DNA from: Acetobacteraceae bacterium
GTDB taxonomy: Bacteria > Pseudomonadota > Alphaproteobacteria > Acetobacterales > Acetobacteraceae
Direction of reading: 5' to 3'
Assembly (NCBI GenBank): GCA_021732665.1
Contig: JAKFUL010000014.1
Location: forward strand, 1-44,906
Length of the DNA: 44,906 nucleotides
In this document: piece by piece, positions 32,291 through 43,016 of the stretch
How the letters are laid out: each line of letters starts with the position of its first letter
How positions within the stretch are numbered: position 1 is the first letter of the stretch
The notes under the pieces: model-generated
The model's database searches: none
What the model saw: only the letters and a program-made list of their open reading frames with translations
What the model was told of the DNA's origin: nothing
Program-made: the position numbers and the translations under genes

Positions 32291-33271
32291 CTATTCGACG
32301 ACGATACCCTTCTCACGCACGAGCTGCGCCCATTGCACCCGCTCGGCGCGGGCGAATTCGGCGAGCTGCGCCGGGGTCGAGGGCTCCGGCGCGCCAGCCT
32401 GCTGGCGGAAGACGGCCAGCGTGGGCTCATGCGTCAGGCCCTGGCGCACCGCCTCGTTCAGCCGGGCGATGACGTTGGCCGGCGTGCGGGCGGGGGCGTA
32501 GAGCGCCAGCCACAAGCCGGTGGCCAGCGGCACGCCGAGCTCGGTCAGGGTGGGGATATTGGGGGTGAGCTCGATGCGGCTGGGGTGGGCCAGTGCGATG
32601 ACGCGCGCACGGGCGTCGCGCGCCAGGCTCTCGGCGCCGCCGATCGGCAGCATCATCGAATCGACCTGGGCCGCGGCCACCGCCTGCATGCCCGGTGCCT
32701 GGGCGGCGAAGGGCACGTGCAGCTTCTGGAAATTCTGCGCCCTGGCGACGAATTCGAAAGCGAGATGCGAGGAGGAACCGACGCCCCAGGAGGCGTGGGT
32801 CAGGGCGCCCGATTCGCGCCGCGCCTCGCGCACGAAGCTGGCGAAATCTGTAATCTCGCGCCGGTGCATGCCAACCATCAGCGCGAAGGGCACGCGAGTG
32901 ACCATGGAGATGGGGGCGAAGTCGTTCTCGTCGCTATAGGGCAGCGTGCGGAAGGTGGACCGGTTGATGGCGAAGGTATCGGTGATGCCCATGGTGATGG
33001 TGGTGCCGTCGGGGGCCGCGCGGGCGGCGGCCAGCGTGCCCACGGTGCCATTGGCGCCGGGCCGGTTCTCGATCACCACGCCCACGCCCAGCGCCTGCTG
33101 CAGGCCGAGCGCCATGCCGCGGCTGATCACATCGGTGATGCCGCCGGCGGCGTAGGGGACGATGATGCGGATCGCGCGGTCGGGCGTCCAGGCCTGGGCG
33201 CGTGCGGCGCCGATGGCAAAAACGGAAGCGGCGGCACCGAGCATGGCGCCGCGACGGGTGGTGTTGGACAT
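32291..33271 (-). CDS. Bug-family tripartite tricarboxylate transporter substrate-binding protein
   Basis: A 326-residue periplasmic Bug protein. A Tat-like signal (TTRRGAMLGAAASVFAIGAARA) precedes the typical IRIIVPYAAGGITDVISR and VIENRPGANGTVGTLAAA. Bug proteins bind carboxylates or amino acids and are numerous in these bacteria. No TctA/TctB genes are adjacent. ATG 33271 has GGGAG upstream. Ligand unknown. Confidence 0.88.
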   Translation of the reverse strand: MSNTTRRGAMLGAAASVFAIGAARAQAWTPDRAIRIIVPYAAGGITDVISRGMALGLQQALGVGVVIENRPGANGTVGTLAAARAAPDGTTITMGITDTFAINRSTFRTLPYSDENDFAPISMVTRVPFALMVGMHRREITDFASFVREARRESGALTHASWGVGSSSHLAFEFVARAQNFQKLHVPFAAQAPGMQAVAAAQVDSMMLPIGGAESLARDARARVIALAHPSRIELTPNIPTLTELGVPLATGLWLALYAPARTPANVIARLNEAVRQGLTHEPTLAVFRQQAGAPEPSTPAQLAEFARAERVQWAQLVREKGIVVE

Positions 33272-33334
33272 GAGGAACTCCCTTGGTTGTGGACGGGAGT
33301 TAACTTTCTGTCCATATAATTGCAAGCCGGAAAA

Positions 33335-34219
<885 letters not shown>

Positions 34220-34253
34220 GGCGAGGCTCCTGCTGCGCGGCGTTCGTGTATCC

Positions 34254-34283
34254 AAAAAAAAGGCCGCCCGAAGGCGGCCTTTT
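34254..34283 (-). terminator. Intrinsic terminator of the petABC operon (UUCG loop)
   Basis: On the minus strand: GGCCGCC-TTCG-GGCGGCC followed by eight T. This is a perfect 7-base stem with the extra-stable UUCG tetraloop, 20 bases after the petC stop. On the plus strand TTTT also follows, so it may act both ways. Confidence 0.9.
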
Positions 34284-34301
34284 GTGACAGTTCGGCGTGG
34301 A

Positions 34302-35084
34302 TCAGGCCGTCTTGGTCTTCAGCTCGGCCCAGATCTTGCGCTTCACGCCATAGGCCAGCAGGCCGGCGATGGCGAGGAAGATGAGGACGCGGATGCCCAT
34401 GCGGCGCCGCGCCTCGGTCTCGGGCTCAGCGGCCCAGGCGAGGAAGGTCGTCACATCCCTGGCCATCTGCTCGGCCGAGGCGTTGGTGCCGTCGCTGTAT
34501 TCGATCTGGTCGTCGTTCAGCACCTGTCCCATGGCGATCTGGCCGCCGGGGAAATACGGGTTGTAATTCAACCCGTCGCCGATCGTCACACCCTGAGGCG
34601 GCTCCTGGCCATAGCCGGTGAGCAGCGAGTAGAGGTAGTTCGCGCCGTCATGCCGCGCCTTGGTGATGACCGAGAGGTCGGGCGGCAGGGCACCGTTATT
34701 GGCCAGTCGCGCCGCGGCGTCATTGGCATGCGGGCGGCGGAAACGGTCGGACAGGCGGGCCGGGCGCTCGAACATCTCGCCCTCGTCATTCGGCCCGTCG
34801 GTGACGGTGAAGGTGGCGGCGATGGCGCGCACCTCAGCCTCGCTGAGGCCCAACTCCAGCAGATTGCGGTAGCTGAGCAGCCGCATGGAATGGCAGGCCG
34901 AGCAGACCTCCTTGTAGACCTGGAAGCCGCGCTGGGCCGAGGCCCGGTCGAAGGTGCCGAAGAGGCTGGCGAAGCCGAAGCCGGCGTCGCGCGGGTGGCG
35001 TGCCTCGCCCGCCGCCTGGCCGGAGGGCCCTGCGGCGAGGAGGACGATGCCCGCGAGTGCGGCGATCTTGAGGAAACGCTTCAT
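34302..35084 (-). CDS. petC: Cytochrome c1 of the bc1 complex
   Basis: A 260-residue cytochrome c1. Signal peptide (about 1-25), heme site CSACH (Cys61, Cys64, His65), axial Met185 in GGQIAMGQVL, PPDLSVITKARH and a C-terminal membrane anchor (RVLIFLAIAGLLAYGVKRK). It passes electrons from the Rieske protein to cytochrome c on the periplasmic face. Three bases after petB. Confidence 0.95.
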   Translation of the reverse strand: MKRFLKIAALAGIVLLAAGPSGQAAGEARHPRDAGFGFASLFGTFDRASAQRGFQVYKEVCSACHSMRLLSYRNLLELGLSEAEVRAIAATFTVTDGPNDEGEMFERPARLSDRFRRPHANDAAARLANNGALPPDLSVITKARHDGANYLYSLLTGYGQEPPQGVTIGDGLNYNPYFPGGQIAMGQVLNDDQIEYSDGTNASAEQMARDVTTFLAWAAEPETEARRRMGIRVLIFLAIAGLLAYGVKRKIWAELKTKTA

Positions 35085-35087
35085 GGT

Positions 35088-36374
35088 CTATGCCTTCTCC
35101 ATCGGCTTGGCCGTGGCGGCGCCACCGGGCAGCGGCCCGGCGCCCATGGCCTTGATCCCCAGCACGGCGCGGGAAATGCTTTCGGGCAGCGGCATCGGTT
35201 TCTCGAACCGGCCGAGCAGCGGCAGCACCACCAGGAAATACGCGAAGTAGTAGGCGGTGGCGATGCGGCTGACCGTCACGTACGGCTCCTCGGCCGGCTT
35301 GCCGCCGCAGTACATCAGGACCACGAAGCTGACGCACCACAGGAAGAAGAACATCCGCGCCACCGGCCGGAAATTCATCGACCGCACCTTGGATGTGTCG
35401 AGCCAGGGCAGCGCGAACCAGACCAGGATGGAGCTGAACATCAGGATGACACCGCCCAGCTTGTCCGGCACCGCGCGAAGGATGGCGTAGTAGGGCAGGA
35501 AGTACCATTCCGGCACGATATGCGCCGGCGTGCTGAGCGGGTTGGCCGGGATGTAGTTGTCGGGGTGGCCGAGGTAATTCGGCGCGAAGAACACCAGGGC
35601 TGCGAAGACCATCAGGTACACCACAATGCCGACGGTGTCCTTGATGGTGTAGTAGGGGTGGAACGGGATGGTATCCTGTGGGCCCTTCGGCTCCACGCCC
35701 AGAGGGTTGTTGGAACCCGTGATGTGCAGCGCCGCCACATGCAGGAACACCACGCCCACGATCATGAAGGGCAGCAGGTAATGCAGCGCGAAGAAGCGGT
35801 TCAGCGTGGGGTTGTCCACCGAGAAGCCGCCCCATAGCAGGGTGACGATGAAATCGCCCACCACCGGGAAGGCCGAGAAGAGGTTGGTGATCACCACCGC
35901 GCCCCACAGCGACATCTGGCCCCAGGGCAGCACGTAGCCCATGAAGGCGGTCGCCATCATCAGCAGGAAGATGACCACGCCCAGCATCCACAGCAGCTCG
36001 CGCGGCGCCTTGTAGGAGCCGTAATACAGCCCGCGGAAGATGTGGATATACACCACGATGAAGAACATCGAGGCGCCGTTCATGTGGACGTAGCGGATCA
36101 GCCAGCCATAATTCACGTCGCGCATGATGCGTTCGACGCTCTCGAACGCCATCGCCGTGTTGGGCTGGTAATGCATCGCCAGGAAGATGCCGGTGGCGAT
36201 CATGATCATCAGGTTGATCATGGCCAGCGCGCCGAAATTCCAGAAATAGTTGAAGTTCCGGGGAGTCGGGAAGGTCCCGTACTCCTTCTGGATCATGGTG
36301 ATGACCGGCAAGCGCTGGTCAACCCAGCGCAGAACCGGGTTCTTCACCTGACTGTCGTGGAGGCCGATCGCCAT
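35088..36374 (-). CDS. petB: Cytochrome b of the bc1 complex
   Basis: A 428-residue cytochrome b with eight membrane helices. Heme-ligand His lie in [30 protein letters not shown] and [24 protein letters not shown] holds the Qo-site PEWY. It oxidises quinol and drives proton translocation. A C-terminal extension ends [11 protein letters not shown]. Middle gene of petABC. Confidence 0.97.
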   Translation of the reverse strand: MAIGLHDSQVKNPVLRWVDQRLPVITMIQKEYGTFPTPRNFNYFWNFGALAMINLMIMIATGIFLAMHYQPNTAMAFESVERIMRDVNYGWLIRYVHMNGASMFFIVVYIHIFRGLYYGSYKAPRELLWMLGVVIFLLMMATAFMGYVLPWGQMSLWGAVVITNLFSAFPVVGDFIVTLLWGGFSVDNPTLNRFFALHYLLPFMIVGVVFLHVAALHITGSNNPLGVEPKGPQDTIPFHPYYTIKDTVGIVVYLMVFAALVFFAPNYLGHPDNYIPANPLSTPAHIVPEWYFLPYYAILRAVPDKLGGVILMFSSILVWFALPWLDTSKVRSMNFRPVARMFFFLWCVSFVVLMYCGGKPAEEPYVTVSRIATAYYFAYFLVVLPLLGRFEKPMPLPESISRAVLGIKAMGAGPLPGGAATAKPMEKA

Positions 36375-36431
36375 GGTGCGATGTTCCTATGAAAAAAGCG
36401 TGGAAGAGCGTGGCGGGACCATACCCTGGGC

Positions 36432-36989
36432 TCAGCCGATGCGGATCTGGGTGGGGGACATGAAGGTATAGTCGGGCACGGGCAGGTTCAGCGGCGCGGG
36501 GCCCCTGCGGATGCGTGCCGCGCCATCGTAATGGCTGCCATGGCAGGGGCAGAACCAGCCATTGTAGTCGCCGCGCACATCGGTGGGGCGCTGGCCCAGC
36601 GGCACGCAGCCGAGATGGGTGCAGACGCCGACCACCACCAGCCAGGGATCGCGGCGGACGCGGGACTGGTCGGTCGCCGGGTCCTTCAGTTCGGACATCG
36701 GCACGGCGCGGGCGGCGGTGATCTCCTCGGCGGTGCGGTGGCGGACGAAGACCGGCTTGCCGCGCCACAGCACGGTGACGGCCATGCCCGCGGTGATGGG
36801 CGTGAGGTCCACCTCGGTGCTGGCCAGCGCCAGAACGTCGCGCGCCGGGTTCATCGAGGCGATGAAGGGCCAGACAATGGCGCCGACGCCGACCGCGGCG
36901 AAGGCTGTCGCCGTCAGCGTCAGGAAGTCCCGCTTTCCGGCGTCTATTGCCGCCGTGGGAACACTCGGTTTGGTCGCCGTGTCGGCCAT
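36432..36989 (-). CDS. petA: Rieske iron-sulfur protein of the bc1 complex
   Basis: A 185-residue Rieske protein. N-terminal membrane anchor of Tat type ([19 protein letters not shown]), then the [2Fe-2S] motifs CTHLGC (Cys123, His125, Cys128) and CPCHGSHYD (Cys147, His150). ATG 36989 has AGGAA upstream; an in-frame ATG at 37007 adds six residues and is possible. First gene of petABC. Confidence 0.95.
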   Translation of the reverse strand: MADTATKPSVPTAAIDAGKRDFLTLTATAFAAVGVGAIVWPFIASMNPARDVLALASTEVDLTPITAGMAVTVLWRGKPVFVRHRTAEEITAARAVPMSELKDPATDQSRVRRDPWLVVVGVCTHLGCVPLGQRPTDVRGDYNGWFCPCHGSHYDGAARIRRGPAPLNLPVPDYTFMSPTQIRIG

Positions 36990-37106
36990 GGAATTCCGTT
37001 CCTGCATCTACCTCGGTGGAGAAAGCCCGGCTTGGCTTACGGGAGAATGAACGGCCACTTGTCGCCGCCACTTCGCTCGCACATCCGGTCTCTCGCGCCG
37101 CACGGC

Positions 37107-37135
37107 GTATAAAGGCACAATCACCGAAGTGACAA
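37107..37135 (-). promoter_or_regulatory. Promoter of petABC
   Basis: On the minus strand: TTGTCA (37130-37135), 17-base spacer, TTATAC (37107-37112). This predicts a leader of about 110 bases before petA. It lies in the 176-base gap shared with the divergent hemF. Confidence 0.6.
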
Positions 37136-37165
37136 CCGGCAACGCCGGAAGCCAGCGGGAAGAAA

Positions 37166-38044
37166 ATGAGCAAAGCGCCTGAAAATCCCTTCATAAACCC
37201 AGCGAAAGCCTGGTTCGAGAGCCTGCGTGACGCGATCTGCGCCAGCTTCGAGGCGATCGAGAATGAATTGGCCACCGGCCCGCATACGGCCCTGCCCGCC
37301 GGCCGCTTCGAGCGCACGGCCTGGGACCGGCCGGAAGGCGGCGGCGGGGTGATGAGCGTGATGCGTGGCCGGGTGTTCGAGAAGGTGGGGGTGAATGTCT
37401 CCACCGTCTGGGGCGAATTCAGCCCGGATTTCCGCAAGCAGATGTCGGGCGCCGAGGAGGATCCGCGCTTCCTCGCCACCGGCATCTCGCTGGTGGCGCA
37501 TATGCGCAGCCCTCGTGTGCCGGCGGTGCACATGAACACGCGCTTCATCGTGACGACACGCGCCTGGTTCGGCGGCGGCGGCGACCTCACGCCCATGGAC
37601 CACGACGCACCGCACAGCCTGGAGGATGGCGCGACTTTCCACGAAGGCTTCAAGGCGGCCTGCGACAGGCACGAGCCGACCTATTATCCGCGCTTCAAGC
37701 AGTGGTGCGACGAGTATTTCTTCCTGCCGCATCGCGGCGAGCCGCGCGGGTTGGGCGGCATCTTCTACGATTACCTCGGCGACAAGACGCCGGGGCGGGG
37801 GATCGAGAACGACTTCGCCTTCACCCGCGATGTCGGCCAGGCCTTCCTGGAAACCTATCCGAGGATCGTCAGGCGCCGGATGCACGAGCCCTGGACCGAA
37901 GCCGAGCGCGCGCATCAGCTGATGCGCCGCGGCCGCTATGTGGAGTTCAACCTGCTGCATGACCGCGGCACGATCTTCGGGCTGAAGACGGGCGGAAATG
38001 TGAATGCCATCCTGATGAGCCTGCCGCCCGAGGTGACCTGGTAG
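37166..38044 (+). CDS. hemF: Oxygen-dependent coproporphyrinogen III oxidase
   Basis: A 292-residue HemF, which decarboxylates coproporphyrinogen III to protoporphyrinogen IX with oxygen. [47 protein letters not shown] and the end SLPPEVTW are diagnostic. GGGAAG precedes ATG 37166. Divergent from petABC, linking heme supply to cytochrome bc1. Confidence 0.97.
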   Translation: MSKAPENPFINPAKAWFESLRDAICASFEAIENELATGPHTALPAGRFERTAWDRPEGGGGVMSVMRGRVFEKVGVNVSTVWGEFSPDFRKQMSGAEEDPRFLATGISLVAHMRSPRVPAVHMNTRFIVTTRAWFGGGGDLTPMDHDAPHSLEDGATFHEGFKAACDRHEPTYYPRFKQWCDEYFFLPHRGEPRGLGGIFYDYLGDKTPGRGIENDFAFTRDVGQAFLETYPRIVRRRMHEPWTEAERAHQLMRRGRYVEFNLLHDRGTIFGLKTGGNVNAILMSLPPEVTW

Positions 38045-38051
38045 AGCGCGC

Positions 38052-38738
38052 TCAGCAGCTCTCGCGCCACGCCATCGGCACCAGGTCCAGCACGCCCAGC
38101 ACGGCGAAGCCCTGCCCTTCCGGCCGCAGCACCAGCGCGGCACCCTCGGGGAAGGCGCGGCCTGCCAGGCCCTGGCCCAGGATCATGATGGCGGGTGTGC
38201 GATGGCCGACCAGAACGGCATTGCCGGCGCCGGGGCGCGGCGGGGTGGCGAAGAGCCGGCGATGCGCCGCCAGCACCCATTCCAACCGCCCGCCGGCATA
38301 GTCATCGGCCAGCAGCGCATCGGTCACCTCGACATCGGCGGCGCCGAAGGCCTCCTCGGCGGTGTCACGGGCGCGAAAGACCGGGCCGGCCAGGACCGGG
38401 CGCTGGACCGTGATGCCGAGTTCGATCAACCGCTCGCCAATGCGGCGCGCCTGGGCCCGGCCCTGCGCGGAGAGGTTGCGCTGGCCGGCGCGGTCACCGA
38501 GGCGAAAGCCGCGGTCGCACGGCATTCCGGCGGTGTCGGCATGGCGGAAGAACAGGACCAACCCGCCCTGCCGCAGCCATGCGACGAGTTGCCCGCCTTC
38601 TACGGATGAGGTGGTCACCGGATGCATCCGCGTGACCGGTTGCGGCGTATCGCCGGCAGTCACGTGATGTTGACGGGGCTGCGCGCTGGCGGCACCGCAG
38701 ATCATCACCGTCACAAAATACACTAGGAACTTGAACAT
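38052..38738 (-). CDS. Periplasmic histidine phosphatase family protein
   Basis: A 228-residue protein with a signal peptide (cleavage near SAQPR), then a histidine phosphatase domain: LFFRHADTAGMPCDRG (catalytic RHA), GQRNLSAQGRAQARRIGE and VLVGHRTPAIM (second His). Substrate unknown; periplasmic members are often phosphatases of sugars or envelope polymers. Convergent with hemF, 7 bases apart. Confidence 0.85.
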   Translation of the reverse strand: MFKFLVYFVTVMICGAASAQPRQHHVTAGDTPQPVTRMHPVTTSSVEGGQLVAWLRQGGLVLFFRHADTAGMPCDRGFRLGDRAGQRNLSAQGRAQARRIGERLIELGITVQRPVLAGPVFRARDTAEEAFGAADVEVTDALLADDYAGGRLEWVLAAHRRLFATPPRPGAGNAVLVGHRTPAIMILGQGLAGRAFPEGAALVLRPEGQGFAVLGVLDLVPMAWRESC

Positions 38739-38897
38739 TGGCGGCGATTTATCCGTTGTGCATTGAATGCGAAAGAAGATTTGTGTTCACAACCCCGTCA
38801 GTCGAATCAAATCGGCTTGCGTCAGAGGGCGCCGGGCTGCCTTGTAACATCCTGGTTTGACATTTGGTCCAACCCAAAAATGCGCGTTAAAGTTGTG

Positions 38898-38926
38898 TTG
38901 ATTGCAGATTCTTTCGTGCCTAGATT
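38898..38926 (+). promoter_or_regulatory. Promoter candidate of the hybrid kinase gene
   Basis: TTGATT (38898-38903), 17-base spacer, TAGATT (38921-38926), giving a start about 30 bases before ATG 38962. A second TTGACA (38857-38862) lacks a clear -10 box. Confidence 0.5.
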
Positions 38927-38961
38927 GTGCGGCGAGCTTCCCTCCAGGTGATCAACCTCCG

Positions 38962-41511
38962 ATGCAACCATTGCGCGAAATTCAGGCCGTAAAGGCAGAG
39001 CCGAGCCCCCCGCTCCGGCTCCCGCTGCCTGCTGGCGCGCTGGCCGTCGCACCGCCGCGCAACCGCTTCATCGCCGTCTGGCCCGCCCTCGTCCTGTTGC
39101 CTCTGGCCATCTACGCCGTCGTTCTGCTGCTGCTCATCCGTTCGTTGCAGGTGGAGGACCAGACCGGCCGGGTGCGCGACAGCGCCCACGCCATCGCCCG
39201 CGCGGTGGATGGCGAACTCGAGGAAGGGCTCAACCTGCTCGAAGTGCTGGCAGGCTCGGCCGCGCTCGACCGCGGCGAGCTGGAGGCTTTCCGCACCGAG
39301 GCCGGGCGGCTGCTGCGCCAGCGCCCCAACTGGCTCACCATCACGCTCAGCGACCGCGAGCGCGATCTGATGAACCTGCGCCCCGGCGCCGATGACGTGC
39401 CGCCGCCGATCGCCGATGCCCTGACCTTCCAGCGCGTCGTCGCCACCGGCCGGCGCGCCGTCAGCCCGCTGCGTGGCGATGTCATCACACTGCGCGTGCC
39501 GATCCAGCGCGAGGGGCAGATCCGCGGCACCATCGCCGCCACCCTGCCGCTGCGCGCCTTCGCGCCGCTCATCGCCGACAGCCGCCTGCCTGCCGGCTGG
39601 CTCGCCACCGTCACCGACAGCCAGTTCACCGTCATCGCCCGCACCCACACCGGCACCCAGCGCCTGGGCGCGCCGGCCGGGCCGGAATATGTCCGCCTCG
39701 CCACCTCCAACCGCTTCGAGCTCGGCCGCATTCCGCTGCAGACCGGCGAGACGGCGATGACCGGCATCCTGCCGCTGGCCAGTTCGCAATGGACCGTCGC
39801 CGTCTCGGTGCCGCCCGATGTGGCGCAGGCGCCGCTCTGGCCGCTGCGCCTGGCGCTGGCATTGGGTGGCGTCTGGGCGCTGGCCACGGCACTTCTGCTG
39901 GGCGCCTGGATGCTGCGCCGCGCCAGGCGCGCGGCCGACGCCGAGGCGGAGCGGCTGACCGCCGAGGCCAATCGCGCGGCCGAGAATGACCGCCGCAAAT
40001 CCGATTTCCTGACGACGATGAGCCATGAGCTGCGCACGCCGCTCACCGGCATCATCGGCTTCACGGACCTCCTGGCGGCCTCCTCGCTCAACCCGCAGCA
40101 GCGGCAATGGGTGGAGCAGCAACGCCGCGCCGGCTCGGCGCTGCTGTCGTTGGTGGGCGAGGTGCTGGATCTCAGCCGCATCGAAGAAGGTGCGGTCGAG
40201 CTGGAAAGCATCGCCTTCGACCTGCCGGCGCTGCTGCATGACAGCCTGAACCTGATGCGGCCAGTGGCCGAGCAGAAGTCGCTGGGGCTGCACGCGGTGA
40301 TGCACCCGGCCCTGCCGATGCGCGTGCTGGGCGACCCGATGCGCATCCGCCAGATCGTCAACAACCTGCTCAACAACGCCATCCGCTTCACCCGCGTGGG
40401 CGAGGTGCGCCTGGAGGCGGCGGCCGAGCCGCTGGCCGATGGCCGCATCGCGCTGGTGGTGGCGGTGGCCGATACCGGCATCGGCATAGCCCCCGACAAG
40501 CTGAACCGCGTCTTCGAGCGCTTCCGTCAGGCGGAGGCCGCGACGGCGCGCGAACATGGCGGCTCGGGCCTGGGGCTGGCCATCTGCCAGCGGCTGGTCA
40601 ATGCCATGGGCGGGCAAATCCGGGCCGAGAGCCATCCCGGCCAGGGCAGCCGCTTCACCTTCCGCATTCCGCTCTCGGTCGCCAGCCGCGGCGACAGCGT
40701 GCTGCCGGCAACCGCCCCCCGCCCCGCGGTGGTTCGCACCCGCGCGCTGCGTATCCTGGTGGCCGAGGATGTGGTGCCAAACCAGGCGCTGCTGCGCGCT
40801 GTGCTGGAGGGCGGCGGCCACAGGGTGGACATCGTGGCCGACGGCATGGAGGCGCTCGGCCTTGCCTCGCGCAATCATTACGACGTGGCGGTGCTGGATA
40901 TCCGCATGCCGGTGATGGATGGTTTCGCCGCCGCCCGCGCCATCCGTGCCCTGCCTGCCCCGTTCTGCGAATTGCCGCTGATCGCGCTGACGGCGGATAT
41001 CACCGCGGGGGTGCAGCACGCCGCCACCCAGGCCGGCTTCACCACCATGATGCCGAAGCCCTTCGAGGGCGCCCAACTGCTGGCGATGGTCGCGGCGCAG
41101 GCACGCGCGGCCGTGGTGGAGCCGCAATCGCTGGTGGTGCGCCCGGTGCGCACCACCCCCTCCGTGGTGCCCGCCGCCGCGCCTTCCGCCGCGCCGCCGT
41201 CATCACGCCCACCGATCGACCCGGCGGCGATGAACGCGTTGATGCCGCATCTGCGCGAGGCCGCGCTGCAATTGCTGCGCGTGTCCGAGCCCGCGGCGCT
41301 GGCCCGCCTCGCCGCGGCCCTCGCCAAGGCTGCCGACGCCGCGCGCTGCGAGCCGCTGGCGCAAAGCGCGCGCGGTCTGGCCATGGCCTGCGCCATGCCC
41401 AATGGCAACATCCAGGCCGCCCGCGCCCGGCTGCTGACGGCAGTGAGCGAGGCGCTGCCCGCGCCGCTGGCCGATTCCGAGCGGCCCAACTTCGCCGTTG
41501 CCGGGGAATAG
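38962..41511 (+). CDS. Hybrid sensor histidine kinase
   Basis: An 849-residue hybrid kinase. Two membrane helices (about residues 35-60 and 291-318) bracket a periplasmic sensor of about 230 residues, probably Cache/PAS-like. HisKA has SHELRTPLTG (His355). The ATPase domain has N box IVNNLLNNAIRF, G1 DTGIGIAPDK, and G2 GGSGLGLAI. The receiver domain holds Asp646 in VLDIRMPVMDG and Lys in MPKPFEG. The C-terminal 130 residues begin with a Pro/Ala linker and form a helical bundle of HPt size, with no HPt-type phosphorylatable His seen. No separate response regulator gene is adjacent. ATG 38962 was chosen over TTG 38902. Confidence 0.9.
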   Translation: MQPLREIQAVKAEPSPPLRLPLPAGALAVAPPRNRFIAVWPALVLLPLAIYAVVLLLLIRSLQVEDQTGRVRDSAHAIARAVDGELEEGLNLLEVLAGSAALDRGELEAFRTEAGRLLRQRPNWLTITLSDRERDLMNLRPGADDVPPPIADALTFQRVVATGRRAVSPLRGDVITLRVPIQREGQIRGTIAATLPLRAFAPLIADSRLPAGWLATVTDSQFTVIARTHTGTQRLGAPAGPEYVRLATSNRFELGRIPLQTGETAMTGILPLASSQWTVAVSVPPDVAQAPLWPLRLALALGGVWALATALLLGAWMLRRARRAADAEAERLTAEANRAAENDRRKSDFLTTMSHELRTPLTGIIGFTDLLAASSLNPQQRQWVEQQRRAGSALLSLVGEVLDLSRIEEGAVELESIAFDLPALLHDSLNLMRPVAEQKSLGLHAVMHPALPMRVLGDPMRIRQIVNNLLNNAIRFTRVGEVRLEAAAEPLADGRIALVVAVADTGIGIAPDKLNRVFERFRQAEAATAREHGGSGLGLAICQRLVNAMGGQIRAESHPGQGSRFTFRIPLSVASRGDSVLPATAPRPAVVRTRALRILVAEDVVPNQALLRAVLEGGGHRVDIVADGMEALGLASRNHYDVAVLDIRMPVMDGFAAARAIRALPAPFCELPLIALTADITAGVQHAATQAGFTTMMPKPFEGAQLLAMVAAQARAAVVEPQSLVVRPVRTTPSVVPAAAPSAAPPSSRPPIDPAAMNALMPHLREAALQLLRVSEPAALARLAAALAKAADAARCEPLAQSARGLAMACAMPNGNIQAARARLLTAVSEALPAPLADSERPNFAVAGE

Positions 41512-41538
41512 CGCGGCGGCCGGCCAAGGCGGGCGCGG

Positions 41539-41943
41539 TCAGCGCGGCAGCGGCAGGCTGTCCACCTGGGCCATGACCCAACCGGCCTGGCTTGCCAGGT
41601 GAAGCGCTTCCCAGCCCCAGTGGATGACAACACCCACCACCAACAGCGCCTCCAGCGGGCGGATCAACTGCAAGGCAAGGGCGATGCTGAAGGCCATTCC
41701 CATGGCCAGCCAGCCCTCGGCCTCGATCCCCAGCCAGAGCCCGGCATATTGCAGCACCGGCACCAGCAACGCGGCCAGCACCAGCCACCAGACCGGCGCG
41801 GGCGCGCCCAGGATGGGGTCGTTCTCGCGGCCCAGCTTCATGGTGGCCTGGGTGAATGCCTCCAGCTCGGCGGCGGAGAGAGCATGGGCCGGGCGGCGGC
41901 CCTGCAGCCCCTGCGCATGGGCGCGTTGCGCGGCGGGGCTCAT
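41539..41943 (-). CDS. Small membrane protein of unknown function
   Basis: A 134-residue protein. A polar N-terminal third (helical, LSAAELEAFTQATMKLGREN) is followed by about three hydrophobic segments (VWWLVLAALLVPVLQYAGLW, MGMAFSIALALQLI, ALLVVGVVIHWGWEAL). No family recognised. The start overlaps the stop of the DUF4189-like gene (TGATG), so the two are coupled. Confidence 0.65.
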   Translation of the reverse strand: MSPAAQRAHAQGLQGRRPAHALSAAELEAFTQATMKLGRENDPILGAPAPVWWLVLAALLVPVLQYAGLWLGIEAEGWLAMGMAFSIALALQLIRPLEALLVVGVVIHWGWEALHLASQAGWVMAQVDSLPLPR

Positions 41944-42587
41944 CACGACCGCGCCCCGCAGCGGGCGGCCATGACGCGGCATTGCGCGCCCTGGTCGCGG
42001 CCCCGGCATTCGGCCATCGCCTCGGCCTCGGCCACCGCCTGGGTGGGGCCGAAGCCGCCCGAGGTGACGGTGACGATGTAGGTCGAGGGGTCGGCCGTCA
42101 TCACCAGCGCATGCGGGCTGCGGCGCACCGCCTGGACCACGGCGCCGCAGGCCGCCGGCGCTTCCATCAGCATGCGGCAGCCATTGCCCGTCACCCGGCA
42201 CTGCTCATCGGCGATGCGGAAGGCGGCCAGGCGGTCGCGCTCCCCGGCCACCAGGCCGAAGCCCGGGGAAGGCGAGCGGCCGGCATAGATCACGCTGTGC
42301 GGGGCGCCGGAAGGCATGGGCATGGCGGCGGCCACCATCTGCACCGGCGCTCCCCTGCGGCCGCGCGGCGTGGCGGCCGCGGTGTCGAAGCGTGCGGCGG
42401 CAGCGCAGCGGGCGTTGCAGATCCGCTGGGCGTCGGCGGCGGCGCCGAAGCGCAGATTGGTGGCGGAAAGGCAATCGGCCATGCAGCCCTGCGCCATCGC
42501 GGCGATAGGCCGGGACATCCGGGCGGGCTGCGCCATTGCGGGCAGCGCCAGCATGGCCAGGGCGGAGGCGAGGAGGGCTCGGCGCAT
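41943..42587 (-). CDS. Secreted DUF4189-like protein
   Basis: A 214-residue protein with a signal peptide (MRRALLASALAMLALPAMAQ), ten cysteines in the mature part, and a C-terminal DUF4189-like repeat theme: AEAEAMAECRGRDQGAQCRV. SVIYAGRSPSPGFGLVAGE resembles the start of that domain. ATG 42587 was taken because the signal peptide begins there. Function unknown; probably periplasmic. Confidence 0.7.
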   Translation of the reverse strand: MRRALLASALAMLALPAMAQPARMSRPIAAMAQGCMADCLSATNLRFGAAADAQRICNARCAAAARFDTAAATPRGRRGAPVQMVAAAMPMPSGAPHSVIYAGRSPSPGFGLVAGERDRLAAFRIADEQCRVTGNGCRMLMEAPAACGAVVQAVRRSPHALVMTADPSTYIVTVTSGGFGPTQAVAEAEAMAECRGRDQGAQCRVMAARCGARS

Positions 42588-42836
42588 TTTTTGTGTCCCA
42601 TAGGAGTTGCTGTGCCATGGGTTTTGCCGGGCTTGTGTTTCAGTTTCGCCTTGCCGCGACACGGGGCAAGGTTTCAATTGTTTCAACGGCTGTTTCAGCG
42701 GGCGTCGCGCCGAAATGAACATACAACGAACAAAACGCAATCGCTTTTCCACTGGACCGGCAACCAGCTTTCGGCAAGCGCCCGAAGGTCAAGTATCTGA
42801 TTTATAACACAACCATGATTTTGGCCTGAGAGTCTG

Positions 42837-42861
42837 GTGGAGGAATTTCCCTTGAAGTGGG
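42837..42861 (+). promoter_or_regulatory. MraZ-box-like half sites
   Basis: GTGGA (42837-42841) and GTGGG (42857-42861) lie 20 bases apart, twice the 10-base period of MraZ operators. The middle box position (42847) reads TTCCC, so the array is incomplete. The second half site overlaps the -35 region below. Confidence 0.35.
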
Positions 42862-42880
42862 GCCAAACCCCATCTACAAA
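42852..42880 (+). promoter_or_regulatory. Promoter candidate of the mraZ division cluster
   Basis: TTGAAG (42852-42857), 17-base spacer, TACAAA (42875-42880). It predicts a leader of about 200 bases to mraZ. The 501-base gap 42588-43088 holds this, the MraZ half sites and the hairpin at 42979, but no gene I can support. Confidence 0.5.
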
Positions 42881-42978
42881 TCCTCTCAGCCCGAATGAGG
42901 ATGCAGCGCGCTCGGGGGGGGCGAGCGGTCCGCAGATGGGCTGGTAGGGCGAGCCGGTGGGGTCGGGGGGCCTCACCG

Positions 42979-43016
42979 GTCGCTTCCCTTCCGGTCGCTG
43001 CCGGAAGGGAGGCGAC
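42979..43016 (+). repeat. Long hairpin in the mraZ leader
   Basis: A 16-base stem (GTCGCTTCCCTTCCGG with CCGGAAGGGAGGCGAC) around loop TCGCTG; only one pair is G-U. It lies 72 bases before mraZ, inside the predicted 5' leader. There is no T-run, so it is not a simple terminator. It could be an mRNA-stability or regulatory element. Confidence 0.55.

Noticed and set aside
38920..41127. 735-codon minus frame opposite the hybrid kinase
   Set aside because: Shadow; kinase and receiver motifs are on the plus strand.
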